Shown here: positions 18,435 through 27,751 of the stretch, piece after piece
Layout: each line of letters starts with the position of its first letter
How positions within the stretch are numbered: position 1 is the first letter of the stretch
Notes under the pieces: model-generated
Database searches by the model: none
What the model was told of the DNA's origin: nothing
Seen by the model: only the letters and a program-made list of their open reading frames with translations
Translations under genes and position numbers: made by a program
From: Streptomyces roseicoloratus
GTDB taxonomy: Bacteria > Actinomycetota > Actinomycetes > Streptomycetales > Streptomycetaceae
Direction of reading: 5' to 3'
Length of the DNA: 64,000 nt
Assembly: GCF_004117935.1 (NCBI RefSeq)
Contig: NZ_SDOY01000173.1
Location: forward strand, 61,293-125,292

Positions 18435-19546
18435 CGGGCGTCCTCGGTGTTCGGGCCCTGCGCCTGCGGGTTCTGCGGGTGCTGCGGGTTCTGCGGGGCG
18501 GCGTACGGGTTCTGTCCGGGCGGCGGCGGGGCGTACCAGCCCTGCTGCGGCACCTCGGGCACCACGTACTGCGGCGGCTGCGGCAGCTGGTGGGGCGGCA
18601 TCGGCGGCTGGAGGTGGGCCAGCCGGTCGTCGGTGGAGCGGTAGTCGACGGCGCCCTGCGTCATCCGCATGTACGCCTCCTCCAGCGAGGCCTGGTGCGG
18701 GGACAGCTCCCACAGCCGGACGTCCGCGTCGTGCGCCAGGTCGCTGATCCGCGGCAGCGGCAGGCCGGTCACGCGCAGCGCGCCGTCCGGCTCCGGCATC
18801 ACCTGGCCGCCGGCCTCGGTGAGCACCGTCGTCAGCTTCTCGCGCTGCTGCGGCTCGGTGTGCGGGGTGCGCACCCGGGCGAAGTCGGCCGAGTTCGCGG
18901 AGATGAAGTCCTTGACGCTCATGTCCGCGAGCAGCTGCCCGCGGCCGATCACGATCAGGTGGTCGGCGGTCAGCGCCATCTCGCTCATGAGGTGGCTGGA
19001 GACGAAGACGGTCCGGCCCTCGGCGGCCAGCTTCTTCATCAGGTTGCGCACCCAGAGGATGCCCTCGGGGTCGAGGCCGTTCACCGGCTCGTCGAAGAGC
19101 AGCACCTGCGGGTCGCCGAGCAGCGCCGCCGCGATGCCGAGGCGCTGGCCCATGCCGAGCGAGAAGCCCTTGGAGCGGCGCTTGGCCACGTCCTGCAGGC
19201 CGACCACGCCGAGCACCTCGTCCACCCGCTGGGCCGGGATGCCGGCCAGCTGGGCGAGCGAGAGCAGGTGGCTGCGGGCGCTGCGGCCGCCGTGCACCGC
19301 CTTCGCGTCGAGCAGCGCGCCGACCTGGCGCGGAGCGTTCGGCAGCTGGCGGAACGGATGCCCGCCGATCGTGACGTGACCGGAGGTCGGCCGGTCGAGC
19401 CCCAGGATCATGCGCATGGTGGTCGACTTGCCCGAGCCGTTGGGGCCCAGGAAGCCGGTCACATGGCCCGGTCTCACCTGGAAGGAAAGGTTGTACACGG
19501 CTGTCTTGGCGCCGTAGCGCTTCGTCAGGCCGACTGCCTCGATCAT
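18431..19546 (-). CDS. ABC transporter ATPase with Pro/Gln-rich tail, module 1
   Basis: 371 residues. Walker A is GFLGPNGSGKSTT; the signature region is FSLGMGQRLGIAAALLG, with LGMGQ in place of the common LSGGQ; Walker B is VLLFDEPVNGLDPEG; the switch His is in VFVSSHLMSEMAL. About 60 extra C-terminal residues are rich in Pro, Gln and Ala (from LAHLQPPMPPHQLPQ to the end). They are absent from the paralogue at 20667 and could be a flexible interaction tail. Coupled to the permease that follows. Confidence 0.92.
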   Translation of the reverse strand: MIEAVGLTKRYGAKTAVYNLSFQVRPGHVTGFLGPNGSGKSTTMRMILGLDRPTSGHVTIGGHPFRQLPNAPRQVGALLDAKAVHGGRSARSHLLSLAQLAGIPAQRVDEVLGVVGLQDVAKRRSKGFSLGMGQRLGIAAALLGDPQVLLFDEPVNGLDPEGILWVRNLMKKLAAEGRTVFVSSHLMSEMALTADHLIVIGRGQLLADMSVKDFISANSADFARVRTPHTEPQQREKLTTVLTEAGGQVMPEPDGALRVTGLPLPRISDLAHDADVRLWELSPHQASLEEAYMRMTQGAVDYRSTDDRLAHLQPPMPPHQLPQPPQYVVPEVPQQGWYAPPPPGQNPYAAPQNPQHPQNPQAQGPNTEDAR

Positions 19547-19694
19547 TCTGCAGCCCCATCGACATGGTCGGGTGTTTCTCGGGGCGTGACGGCCGGCGGC
19601 CGGAGCCCCCCGTATGAGGTAGGAGCTTATCCAGCCGTTGACGGTTCCGCCGACCTGCGGATCGTGATCCGGGAAAGGTCAGGGGAAGACCGGG

Positions 19695-19734
19695 GGCCGC
19701 CCCGAGACGGTGTCGGGGCCTTCTCGGGGCGGCC
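19695..19734 (-). terminator. GC-rich hairpin downstream of ABC module 2
   Basis: GGCCGCCCCGAGA (19695-19707) pairs exactly with TCTCGGGGCGGCC (19722-19734) around a 14-base loop. It lies beyond the permease stop (19884), after the 24-bp repeat block, and before the start of module 1. Confidence 0.6.
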
Positions 19735-19744
19735 ATGAGACGAC

Positions 19745-19840
19745 TCCGGGACAGGCCCCGAGACGGCCTCCGGGACAGGCCCCGAGACGGCCTCCGGGAC
19801 AGGCCCCGAGACGGCCTCCGGGACAGGCCCCGAGACGACG
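19745..19840. repeat. Four tandem 24-bp repeats between the two ABC modules
   Basis: The unit TCCGGGACAGGCCCCGAGACGGCC (split as TCCGGGACAGGC + CCCGAGACGGCC) repeats at 19745, 19769, 19793 and 19817. The first three copies are identical and the last differs only in its final bases. The period of eight codons would encode repeated peptides if translated, but the block lies between the stop of the module 2 permease and the module 1 start. No spacers, so not CRISPR. Confidence 0.85.
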
Positions 19841-19883
19841 GACGCAGGCCCGAGACAGCCCGGAGGAGCCGTCCCGGGCCCGT

Positions 19884-20663
19884 TCAGGCGTCGCGGCGCT
19901 TCAGGACCAGGTAGCCGCCGGCCAGCGCCGCCGCCACCCAGACCAGCATGATCCCGAGGCCGCCCCACGGGCCGTACGGGGCCTTCTCCGAGCCCAGCGC
20001 CTCCGGCACCACCTGCATGATCTTGGAGCCCGCCTGGTCCGGGAAGTAGCGGGCGACCTCCTTGGCCTTCGGCACGGCCGACAGGATCTGCGAGATCAGG
20101 AAGAAGAACGGTACGAGGATGCCGAGCGACAGCATCGAGGAGCGCAGCATCGTGGCCACGCCCATCGAGAACAGCGCGATCAGCGTCATGTAGAGGCCGG
20201 CGCCGACCACCGCCCGCAGCACGTTGTCCGCGCCGAGCGTCGTGCGGTGCTCGCCGAGCAGGGCCTGGCCGAGGAAGAAGGACAGGAAGCTCGTCACCAT
20301 GCCGACGAGCAGCGCGAGCGCGCCGGCCACCGCGATCTTCGAGAAGAGGAAGGCGGCCCGCTGCGGGACGGCCGCGAGCGAGGTCCGGATCATGCCCGAG
20401 GAGTACTCGGTGCCCACCACCAGGACGCCGAACACCACCATCGCCAGCTGCCCGAGCACCATCCCGGAAAAGCTCACGAAGGTCGGGTCGAAGGTCGCCC
20501 GCTCCAGCTCCGACAGGTCGTCGAAGGTGGCGTTCAGCAGCGCGGACAGGGCCGCGCTCATCGCCACTGTGACGACCAGCGCGCTCGCCAGCGTCCACAC
20601 GGTCGACGAGACCGTCCGGATCTTGGTCCATTCCGACTGGAGGACCGCGGATGCCGCTGCCAT
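19884..20663 (-). CDS. ABC-2 family permease, module 2
   Basis: 259 residues with six membrane helices (for example WTLASALVVTVAMSAALSAL and ALALLVGMVTSFLSFFLGQAL) and the same N-terminal SEWTKIRTVSST and GTEYSSGMIRTSLAAVPQR motifs as module 1. The gap to the ATPase stop upstream is three bases, so both are translated from one message. The pair is a paralogue of module 1. Confidence 0.9.
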   Translation of the reverse strand: MAAASAVLQSEWTKIRTVSSTVWTLASALVVTVAMSAALSALLNATFDDLSELERATFDPTFVSFSGMVLGQLAMVVFGVLVVGTEYSSGMIRTSLAAVPQRAAFLFSKIAVAGALALLVGMVTSFLSFFLGQALLGEHRTTLGADNVLRAVVGAGLYMTLIALFSMGVATMLRSSMLSLGILVPFFFLISQILSAVPKAKEVARYFPDQAGSKIMQVVPEALGSEKAPYGPWGGLGIMLVWVAAALAGGYLVLKRRDA

Positions 20664-20666
20664 CGA

Positions 20667-21638
20667 TCAGACTCCCTCGAAGGTCTCGCCCCACCGGGGC
20701 CCGGCCGGTCCGTCGCCGCCGCCGTGAATGTCCGTGCCGTGCGCGTGGTACTCCACCGCGCCCGCCGTCATCTGCATGAACGCCTCTTCGAGCGAGGCCC
20801 GCTGGGCGCTCAGCTCGTGCAGCACGATCTGGTGCGCGGCCGCCAGCTCGCCCAGCTTCTCCGTCGTCGCGCCGTCCACCTCGAGCGTCCCGCCGCCGGC
20901 CTCGACCGCGACGAACCCGTTCGCGTGGAGCAGGTCCCGCAGGCGTTCCTGCTGCGGGGAGCGCAGCCGTACGTAACTCCGGGAATTCCGCTGGATGAAA
21001 TCCGCCATCGACGTGTCGGCAAGGAGCTTTCCCTGCCCGATCACGATCAGATGATCGGCCGTCAGCGCCATTTCACTCATCAGATGGCTGGAAACGAAGA
21101 TCGTCCGGCCCTCCGCCGCGAGTCTCTTCATCAGATTGCGGATCCAGTGAATTCCCTCGGGGTCCAGACCATTGACGGGTTCGTCGAACATCAGGATCTC
21201 GGGATCACCCAGCAGCGCGGAGGCGATTCCCAGCCGTTGCCCCATGCCGAGCGAGAAGCCCTTCGACTTCTTCTTCGCGACCGCCGTCAGACCGACCAGG
21301 TCGAGCACCTCGCCGACCCGCCGCTCCGGAATGCGGTTCGACTGGGCCAGACACAGAAGGTTGTTGTACGCGGAGCGGCCGCCGTGCATCGCCTTGGCAT
21401 CGAGCAGCGCCCCGATGTACTTCAACGGCTCCTGCAGCTCCCGGTAGTGCCGGCCGTCGATCCGGACCGTCCCGCTCGTCGGGTTGTCCAGGTCCAGCAT
21501 CATCCGCATCGTGGTCGACTTGCCCGCCCCGTTAGGTCCCAGGAAGCCGGTGACCACCCCCGGCCGTACGGTGAAGCTGAGATGGTCGACCGCCGTCTTC
21601 GCTCCGAACCGCTTGGTGAGGCCCTCAAGCTCGATCAT
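20667..21638 (-). CDS. ABC transporter ATPase, module 2
   Basis: 323 residues from ATG 21638 (MIELEGLTKRFGAKTAV). Walker A is GFLGPNGAGKSTT, the signature is FSLGMGQRLGIASALLG, Walker B is ILMFDEPVNGLDPEG, and the switch His lies in IFVSSHLMSEMAL. Long identical blocks shared with the module 1 ATPase (SHLMSEMALTADHLIVIG) show a tandem duplication. An upstream in-frame extension crosses the filP terminator and is rejected. Confidence 0.92.
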   Translation of the reverse strand: MIELEGLTKRFGAKTAVDHLSFTVRPGVVTGFLGPNGAGKSTTMRMMLDLDNPTSGTVRIDGRHYRELQEPLKYIGALLDAKAMHGGRSAYNNLLCLAQSNRIPERRVGEVLDLVGLTAVAKKKSKGFSLGMGQRLGIASALLGDPEILMFDEPVNGLDPEGIHWIRNLMKRLAAEGRTIFVSSHLMSEMALTADHLIVIGQGKLLADTSMADFIQRNSRSYVRLRSPQQERLRDLLHANGFVAVEAGGGTLEVDGATTEKLGELAAAHQIVLHELSAQRASLEEAFMQMTAGAVEYHAHGTDIHGGGDGPAGPRWGETFEGV

Positions 21639-21661
21639 GCGTACCAACCTACGGGTGCGCG

Positions 21662-21694
21662 AAACCCCCCGCCACCGGAATGGCAGGGGGTTTT
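21662..21694 (-). terminator. filP terminator with T-run
   Basis: AAACCCCC (21662-21669) pairs with GGGGGTTT (21686-21693), with an inner GCCA/TGGC stem, one mismatch and a six-base loop. It lies 90 bases past the filP stop and ahead of the ABC module 2 start. Confidence 0.7.
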
Positions 21695-21783
21695 CGAACT
21701 TTCGGGCGCGCCCGTAAGGGCGTCGGCTGCGACGGGCCGACGGACCGGCAGGGCGCGGCCGGCAGGACGACGGGCGGAACGGG

Positions 21784-22719
21784 TCAGCGGGTCTGCTGCG
21801 CCGGGACGCCCGCGGTGCGCTCGTCGTCGATCGGCGAACCGGCCGCGGCCACCGCGGCACCGGTCAGCGTGGCCAGCATCTCGCGGACGTTGGTCAGCTG
21901 GGCGTTGATCGAGTCGCGGCGGTTCGTCAGCGCCGCCAGCTCGCGCTCCGATTCGCTGCGGATGCGGTCCGCCTTGGCGTTGGCGTCGGCCACGATGTCC
22001 TCGGCCTGGCGCTGCGCGGTCTCCACCGTCTGACGGGCCCGGCGCTCCGCGTCCGTCCGCAGCTTCTCCGCCTCCAGGCGCAGCTGCTCGGCCCGGTGCT
22101 CGATCTCCGCGAGACGCTTCTCGGCCTTCGCCTGACGCGAGGCCAGGTCGCGCTCCGACTGCTCGCGGCGCTTGGCCAGGTTGGTCTCGAAGTCCGCGGC
22201 GGCCTGGGCGGCCTTGGCGCGGGTCTCCTCGAAGAGGGCGTCCGCCTCCTCGCGCTTCGACTGGGCGTCCTTCTGCGCCTCGGCGCGCAGCGAGTTCGCC
22301 TCGCCCTGGGCCTTCTCGACGATCCGGACGCCCTCGTCCTCGGCCTTCGCCTTGCGCTCGGCCGCGAACGACTCGGCGTCGTTGCGGACCTGCTGGGCCG
22401 CGGACTCGGCCAGCTCACGGTGCTGCTCGGCGGCGCGACGGGCCTCCTCGCGCAGGTCCTTCGCCTCCTCCTCGGCGAGCCGGAGGATCTTCTCGACGCG
22501 AGCACCGAGACCGGCGTACGACGGCTCGGCGTCGGTGACCTGGGCCTGGGCGTTCTGCGTTTCGAGGTGCAGCTCCTCGATCCGCTTTTCCAGAGAGGTG
22601 ATTCGGGCCAGAGCACTGTCACGGTCGGCGACGAGCTTGGTAATGCGGTCGTCCACCTGACCGCGGTCGTAACCACGCCGCACGAGCTCGAAGCCGAAGG
22701 GGGAGGAAGTGTCGCTCAT
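21784..22719 (-). CDS. filP: FilP, intermediate-filament-like coiled-coil cytoskeletal protein
   Basis: 311 residues, almost all coiled coil. The N-terminus MSDTSSPFGFELVRRGYDRGQVDDRI is the DivIVA-like segment seen in FilP, followed by heptad-rich sequence (RITSLEKRIEELHLET) and long Ala/Glu/Arg/Lys runs (EEARRAAEQHRELAESAAQQ). It ends with LTNRRDSINAQLTNVREML and a short non-coiled tail. FilP forms filament networks behind hyphal tips, supports cell stiffness, and interacts with DivIVA and Scy. The gene lies 114 bases downstream of scy on the same strand, as in S. coelicolor. A terminator follows. Confidence 0.93.
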   Translation of the reverse strand: MSDTSSPFGFELVRRGYDRGQVDDRITKLVADRDSALARITSLEKRIEELHLETQNAQAQVTDAEPSYAGLGARVEKILRLAEEEAKDLREEARRAAEQHRELAESAAQQVRNDAESFAAERKAKAEDEGVRIVEKAQGEANSLRAEAQKDAQSKREEADALFEETRAKAAQAAADFETNLAKRREQSERDLASRQAKAEKRLAEIEHRAEQLRLEAEKLRTDAERRARQTVETAQRQAEDIVADANAKADRIRSESERELAALTNRRDSINAQLTNVREMLATLTGAAVAAAGSPIDDERTAGVPAQQTR

Positions 22720-22833
22720 GGGGTTCCTGTCGAATGAGACCGGTGAGGTGTTAGAGGGAATCCTAGGGGTCGAAGCGGCGTGTCATCGAGCGTATGCCCG
22801 TTTGATCTGGAGAATGTCCAGCCTTTTGAGTGG

Positions 22834-25800
22834 CTAGCCGTCGGAGGACTTGCCCCCCGAACGAGTGGACCCCGCGGACGCGCCCGCCTTGACCCCGTCC
22901 CGGCCGCCGTCGGACTTCGCACCCGCTGACGGCGTCTCGAAAGACTCCAACGCCTCGAGCACGTCCTGGACACGGGAGATCTCGGCATTGATGTCCTCGC
23001 GCCTGCGCACCAGGACGTCCAGCTCGCGCTTGCCCTCCGAGACGGTCTCCTCCGCCTCGCGCTCGGCCTCCGCCCGGATCCCCTCGGCCTCCGCCTTCAG
23101 CCGCTCGCCCTCCGCGACCAGCGAGGCCTTCTTCTGCTCGGCCTCCTTGAGGAGCGCCTCGGCCTTCTTCACCGCGGCGATGCGGACCTTGCTCGCCTCC
23201 GAAGTCGCCTCCGAGACCAGCTCCCTGGCCTTCTCCGCCGCCTCGGCGCGCTGCTCCTCCGCGGCCTTCACCAGCTTGTCGACGCGCTCGCCGGCCGTCT
23301 TCATCTGCTCGGCCGTCTCGCGCCGCGCCCGCTCGTGCAGGTCCTCGATCTCGCTCTCGACGCGGGAACGCAGCTCCTCCGCCCGCTCCCTTATGGCGGT
23401 CGCGTCGCTGCGCGCCTCGACCAGCAGCTCGTCGGCGTCCGTACGGGCCTTCTCCACCAGCGAGTTGCCCTCGATGGTGGCCTCGGCGACGATCCGCTCC
23501 GCCTCCTTGCGGGCCGCACCCACCATCGTGTCCGCCTGCTCCTCGGCCTCGGCGGTGGCGCGCAGCGCCTCCTCCTGGGCCTTGGCCATCAGCTGGTCGG
23601 CCTGCTCGGCGGCGTCCGCCCGCTTCTTCGCCCCGGCCTCGCGGGCCTCGTCGAGCGTGCGGTCGGCCTCGGCCCGCGCCTCGGAACGCATCTCCTCGGC
23701 CGCCGCCTCGGCGTCCGCCTTCACCCGGGCCGCCTCCTCGGCGATCCGCTCCGCCTCGGCGACCGCCTCGGCGACCAGGCCGTCCGCCTGCTCCGCCGCG
23801 TCCGCGCGCCGCTTGTCCGCGGCCTTGCGGGCCTCGTCCAGGATCCGGTCGGCGTCCGCGAGCGCGGCACTGCGCAGCGCCTGCGCGTGCGCCTCGCCGT
23901 CCACCTTGACCTGCTCGGCCTCGGCGCGGATCCGCTGGGCCTCCTGCTCGGTCGACTCCAGCAGCTCGGCCGCCTCGGCGGTGAGCCGCTCGGCCTCGGC
24001 GGTCGCTTCGGTGATGAGGGTGTCGGCCTGTTCGGCGGCGTCGGCGCGGCGCTTGTCGGCGGCCTTGCGGGCCTCGTCGAGGACCTGTTCGCCGTCGGCG
24101 CGGGCGGCCGCCCGCAGCGCGTCGGCCTCCGCCACGCCGTCCGCCCTGACCTGCTCGGCCTCCGCCAGGAGCCGCTCCGCCTCGTCGGCGATCCGCTCGG
24201 CCTCCGCCGTCGCCTCGCCGACGACCTTCTCGCCCTGCGCCGCCGCCTCCGAACGGATCCGGTTGGCGTCCTCGCGGGCGTCCGCGCGGGTGCGGGCCGC
24301 GTCCTGCTCGGCCGACGCCAGCGCGTCGGTCGCCTCGGTCCGTACCCGCTGGGCGTACTCGGCGGTGTCCGCCCGCAGCTTCTCCGCCTCGGCCAGGGCT
24401 TCCGTGACCGTCCGCTCGGCCAGCGCCTTCGCCGCCTCGGACTCCTCCTGAGCCCGCTCCCGGATGCGGTTGGCGTCCTCGGTGGCCCGCTCCCGCTCCT
24501 CGTACGCGTCGGCGCGGACCCGGTCCGCCTCCTCCTGCGCCTCGGTCCGCGTGCGCTCCGCCGCGTGCTCGGCCGCGCTGCGCAGCCCGGCGATCTCCTC
24601 CTCGGCCGTCTCGCGCAGACCCGAGACCGCGTCCCGTACCTCCTGCGCGGTGGTCTCGGCGGCCGACACCATCTCGGTCGCGCGGGCGTCCGCCTCCTCG
24701 ACCAGACGCTGCGCCTCGGCCTGTGCCTCCTCGACCCGCTTGCGGGCCGAGGCCAGCAGCTCCTCGCTCTGCTCGCGGGCCAGCTCACGCTCGCGGCCGG
24801 CCTCGGTACGGGCCGAGTCCAGCGTCTCCTCCGCCTCGCGGCGGCGCCGGTTGGCCTCCTCCTGGGCGGCGGCCAGCGCCTCCGCGGCCTCCGCGGCGAC
24901 CCGCTCGGCGGCGGCGGCGGCCTCGGCGCGCATCCGGTCGGCGGCCTCCTGCGCCTCCGACTTCAGCCGCTCGGCCTCGGCGGCGGTCTCCTCGCGCAGC
25001 GCGGTGGCGGCGGCCTCGGCCTCGGAACGGGCGGTGGACGCGTCCGCCGCCGCCTCCGTCCGCAGCCGCTCGGCCTCCTCCTCGGCCTGCGCCCGGAGGG
25101 TGCGGATCCGCTCGGCGGACTCGGTGCGCAGCCGCTCGGACTCCTCCGCGGCCTCCCGCCGGATCCGCTCGCCCTCGGCCCGCGCGTCCGTCAGCTCCTC
25201 GCCGGCCGACGCCAGCTTCGTCTCCGCCTCGGTGTGCAGCCGGGCCAGCTCGTCGGCGGCCTCCGCCTTCCGCGCCTCGGCGGCCCGCTCGGCCTCCTCG
25301 CGCAGCGCCGTGGCGGCGGCCTCGGCGGCCTCCCGGACCGACTCGGCCTGCTCCTCGGCCTCGGCGCGCATCCGCTCCGCCTCGGCCCGGGTGCGCTCCA
25401 GGGTCTCCTCGGCCTGGGTGCGCAGGGTCTGGGCGCGCTCCATGGCCTCGCCGCGGACCCGCTCGCTCTCCGCGCCCGCGCTCGTCCGCAGCTCGTCGGC
25501 GTCCTTGCGGGCCTTGGTCAGCAGCTCCTCGGCGGTCTTCGCCGCCTCCTCGATCTGCCCCACGGCCTCGCGGCGGGCCTCGCCGCGGATCCGCTCGCCC
25601 TCGGCGACGGCCTCGGCGCGCAGCTGCTCGGCCTCGCCGCGCAGCCGGCGCGCCTCCTCCTGCAGCTCGACCGTCTTGGCGCGGTACTCCTTGGTGTCGT
25701 CCTTCGCCGAGCCGAGCAGTTCGTCGGCCTGCTCCTCGGCCCGCGAACGCAGCCGGTCGGCCTCGGCCTCCGCCTCGCGGCGGATCCGCTCCGCCTCCTC

Positions 25801-26988
25801 GGAGGCCTTCCGGGTGGTCTCCTGGGCGTCCTCGGACGCCTTGCTCAGGATCTCCTCGGCGTTGCGGGCGGCCTTGGCGAGCGCGGCGGCGGAGTCCTCG
25901 GCGGCGACCGTACGGGCCTTCTCGGCGGCCTCCGAGACCAGCTTCTCGGCCTGGGCGGTGGCCTCGCGGAGCTTCTCCTCGGCCTGCTCCTTGAGGCTCT
26001 CGGCCTCCTTGGTGGCCTCGCCGACGAGCCGCGCGATCTCCGACTTGGCGGTGCGGGTGCGCTGCTCGTTGACGGACTCGGCGCTCGCGAGCTGCTTGGC
26101 CGCGGCCTCCTTGGCCTCGGCGAGGGTGCGCTCGGCCTCGACCCGGGCCTCGCGCAGCTTCAGCTCGGCCTCCTGGACGCGCACCTCGGCCGTACGGGAC
26201 AGCTCGGCGGCCTCACGGCGGGCCTGGTCGGTCTCGGCGGTGGTGGAGGAACGCAGCCGCTCGGCGTGGCTGGTGGCCTCCTCGGCCTGGCTCGACGCGG
26301 CGGCGAGCAGCCGCTCGGCGTCCTTGCGGGCCCGCAGCAGAATCGCTTCGGCCTCGGCCCGGGCCGCCTCCGCCTCGGAACCGACCCGGCGACGGGTCTC
26401 CTCGGCGATGCGGGCGGCCTCGGCGCGCGCGGCGGCCAGCGACTGCTCGGCCTCGGCGCGGGACTCCTCCATCAGGCGGCGGGCCTGGGACTCGGTACGG
26501 GCACGCAGCTGTTCGGCCCACGCCACGTTCTCGTTGACGTGCGACTCGACGGTCTGGCGGCGCTCGTTCAGCTCCTGGTCGAGCTGCTGGCGGCGCTGCA
26601 CCGCCTCCGTGTGCAGCTCGGCCTGGAGCCGGGCCTGCTGCTCGGCGTGCTCCTGGAGGATGCGCTGGGTCTGGGCGCGGGCCTCGCGCAGTTCGCGCTC
26701 GGCGTCCTGGCGCAGCTGCTCGGCCTGCATCTGCGCGTTCCGCAGCATCTGTTCGGCCTGGTAGCCGATGTCCGCGCTGTCGTAGGCGGGCCGGGACGCG
26801 ATGGTGCGGCGCGCCTCGTGGAGCTTGGCGCGCAACACCTCGACCTGGTACCCGAGGTCCTCGGCGTGCTGGACGGCCTTCTCTCGCTCCTTCTTCAGCC
26901 GGTCCATCTCGGCTTCGAACCGCGAAAGATGGTCGTCTTCAGCTCGGTGGCTCTCCTGGCGTTCGTAGCCCCGCACTGCGCGGTCCAT
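22834..26988 (-). CDS. scy: Scy, large coiled-coil polarity scaffold of hyphal tips
   Basis: About 1384 residues from ATG 26988, preceded by AGGGGA; a GTG at 26976 (reading VRGYERQESHRAEDDHLS) is the other candidate. After RFEAEMDRLKKEREKAV and a short canonical coiled coil, the protein is an extremely long Ala/Glu/Arg repeat coiled coil with a hendecad-like pattern (for example RRRAREEAEAILLRAR-type units and EEAERIRREAEAEADRL). It ends with LVRRREDINAEISRVQDVLEALE, similar to the FilP C-terminus, and a Gly/Ser tail. Scy organises tip growth with DivIVA and FilP. Length is typical. The opposite strand is open over long distances only because of this Ala/Glu codon pattern. Confidence 0.94.
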   Translation of the reverse strand: MDRAVRGYERQESHRAEDDHLSRFEAEMDRLKKEREKAVQHAEDLGYQVEVLRAKLHEARRTIASRPAYDSADIGYQAEQMLRNAQMQAEQLRQDAERELREARAQTQRILQEHAEQQARLQAELHTEAVQRRQQLDQELNERRQTVESHVNENVAWAEQLRARTESQARRLMEESRAEAEQSLAAARAEAARIAEETRRRVGSEAEAARAEAEAILLRARKDAERLLAAASSQAEEATSHAERLRSSTTAETDQARREAAELSRTAEVRVQEAELKLREARVEAERTLAEAKEAAAKQLASAESVNEQRTRTAKSEIARLVGEATKEAESLKEQAEEKLREATAQAEKLVSEAAEKARTVAAEDSAAALAKAARNAEEILSKASEDAQETTRKASEEAERIRREAEAEADRLRSRAEEQADELLGSAKDDTKEYRAKTVELQEEARRLRGEAEQLRAEAVAEGERIRGEARREAVGQIEEAAKTAEELLTKARKDADELRTSAGAESERVRGEAMERAQTLRTQAEETLERTRAEAERMRAEAEEQAESVREAAEAAATALREEAERAAEARKAEAADELARLHTEAETKLASAGEELTDARAEGERIRREAAEESERLRTESAERIRTLRAQAEEEAERLRTEAAADASTARSEAEAAATALREETAAEAERLKSEAQEAADRMRAEAAAAAERVAAEAAEALAAAQEEANRRRREAEETLDSARTEAGRERELAREQSEELLASARKRVEEAQAEAQRLVEEADARATEMVSAAETTAQEVRDAVSGLRETAEEEIAGLRSAAEHAAERTRTEAQEEADRVRADAYEERERATEDANRIRERAQEESEAAKALAERTVTEALAEAEKLRADTAEYAQRVRTEATDALASAEQDAARTRADAREDANRIRSEAAAQGEKVVGEATAEAERIADEAERLLAEAEQVRADGVAEADALRAAARADGEQVLDEARKAADKRRADAAEQADTLITEATAEAERLTAEAAELLESTEQEAQRIRAEAEQVKVDGEAHAQALRSAALADADRILDEARKAADKRRADAAEQADGLVAEAVAEAERIAEEAARVKADAEAAAEEMRSEARAEADRTLDEAREAGAKKRADAAEQADQLMAKAQEEALRATAEAEEQADTMVGAARKEAERIVAEATIEGNSLVEKARTDADELLVEARSDATAIRERAEELRSRVESEIEDLHERARRETAEQMKTAGERVDKLVKAAEEQRAEAAEKARELVSEATSEASKVRIAAVKKAEALLKEAEQKKASLVAEGERLKAEAEGIRAEAEREAEETVSEGKRELDVLVRRREDINAEISRVQDVLEALESFETPSAGAKSDGGRDGVKAGASAGSTRSGGKSSDG

Positions 26989-27161
26989 CCGTCCCCTGGT
27001 CGCAACACTCCAACGAGCACCGTTCACCCGGACAGAACGGCCCCCCGGGGAATCGTGGCAGATCGGACGACCCCGACATCCCGACTTCGGTGCCGCACGC
27101 ACGCGACCCCGACCGGCCCCGGCCCGGAGCCGCCCACTCTACCGGGCCGGGAATCCGGAGG

Positions 27162-27614
27162 TCAGTGCTCCGCTGAGGAGTGGTCAGCGGAGGGCTCCGC
27201 CGAGGTGACCAGTTCGGTCAGGACGCCGTGGCAGTCCTTGGGGTGGAGGAAGGTGATGCGGGAGCCCATGGAGCCGATCCGCGGCTCGTCGTAGAGGACC
27301 CGGACGCCCTTGCCGCGGATGGCCTCGGCGTCCCCGTCCACGTCCGCCGTGCCGAAGGCGATGTGGTGCACGCCCTCGCCGTTCTTGGCGAGCCACTTGC
27401 CCACCGCCGAGTCCTCGCGGGTGGGCTCCAGCAGCTGGAGGTAGGAGGCCCCGCCGTCCGAGGTGTCGTTGATCTTGAGCATGGCCTCGCGGACGCCCTG
27501 CTCCTCGTTGACCTCGGAGTGGAAGACCTCGAAGCCGTACGTGGCCCGGTAGAACTCGACGGTCCTGTCGAGGTCGAAGCAGGCGATCCCGATGTGGTCG
27601 ATACGCGTCAGCAT
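27162..27614 (-). CDS. mce: Methylmalonyl-CoA epimerase
   Basis: 150 residues. It interconverts (2R)- and (2S)-methylmalonyl-CoA, linking B12-dependent mutases to propionyl-CoA carboxylase and polyketide extender supply. Two VOC-fold halves are visible, with metal ligands His7 (RIDHIGIA), Gln60 (SYLQLLEP), His84 (GVHHIAFG) and Glu134 (GVLTELV). It is divergent from the thiolase gene, with 137 bases of shared upstream DNA. Confidence 0.95.
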   Translation of the reverse strand: MLTRIDHIGIACFDLDRTVEFYRATYGFEVFHSEVNEEQGVREAMLKINDTSDGGASYLQLLEPTREDSAVGKWLAKNGEGVHHIAFGTADVDGDAEAIRGKGVRVLYDEPRIGSMGSRITFLHPKDCHGVLTELVTSAEPSADHSSAEH

Positions 27615-27751
27615 GCGTCCAGTGCAGCGCCCGCACGGTGGTTACGCAACGTGCGCGCCGTCACACCGGCGGGCCGGTGACCGGGCGACGCACCGCTCAG
27701 TACATTGAAGGTAAACCCTCGTTCACTCCTCATCCCTAGGGGCTGTGCCTC

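Noticed and set aside
19745..19840. Tandem 24-bp repeats considered as a CRISPR array
   Set aside because: Copies are directly adjacent without spacers and no cas gene is present.
23335..27294. Very long plus-strand open frame (1319 residues) across scy
   Set aside because: It is Leu/Gly/Arg-rich antisense of the Ala/Glu repeat of scy, with no ribosome site or family; the minus-strand coiled coil explains it.
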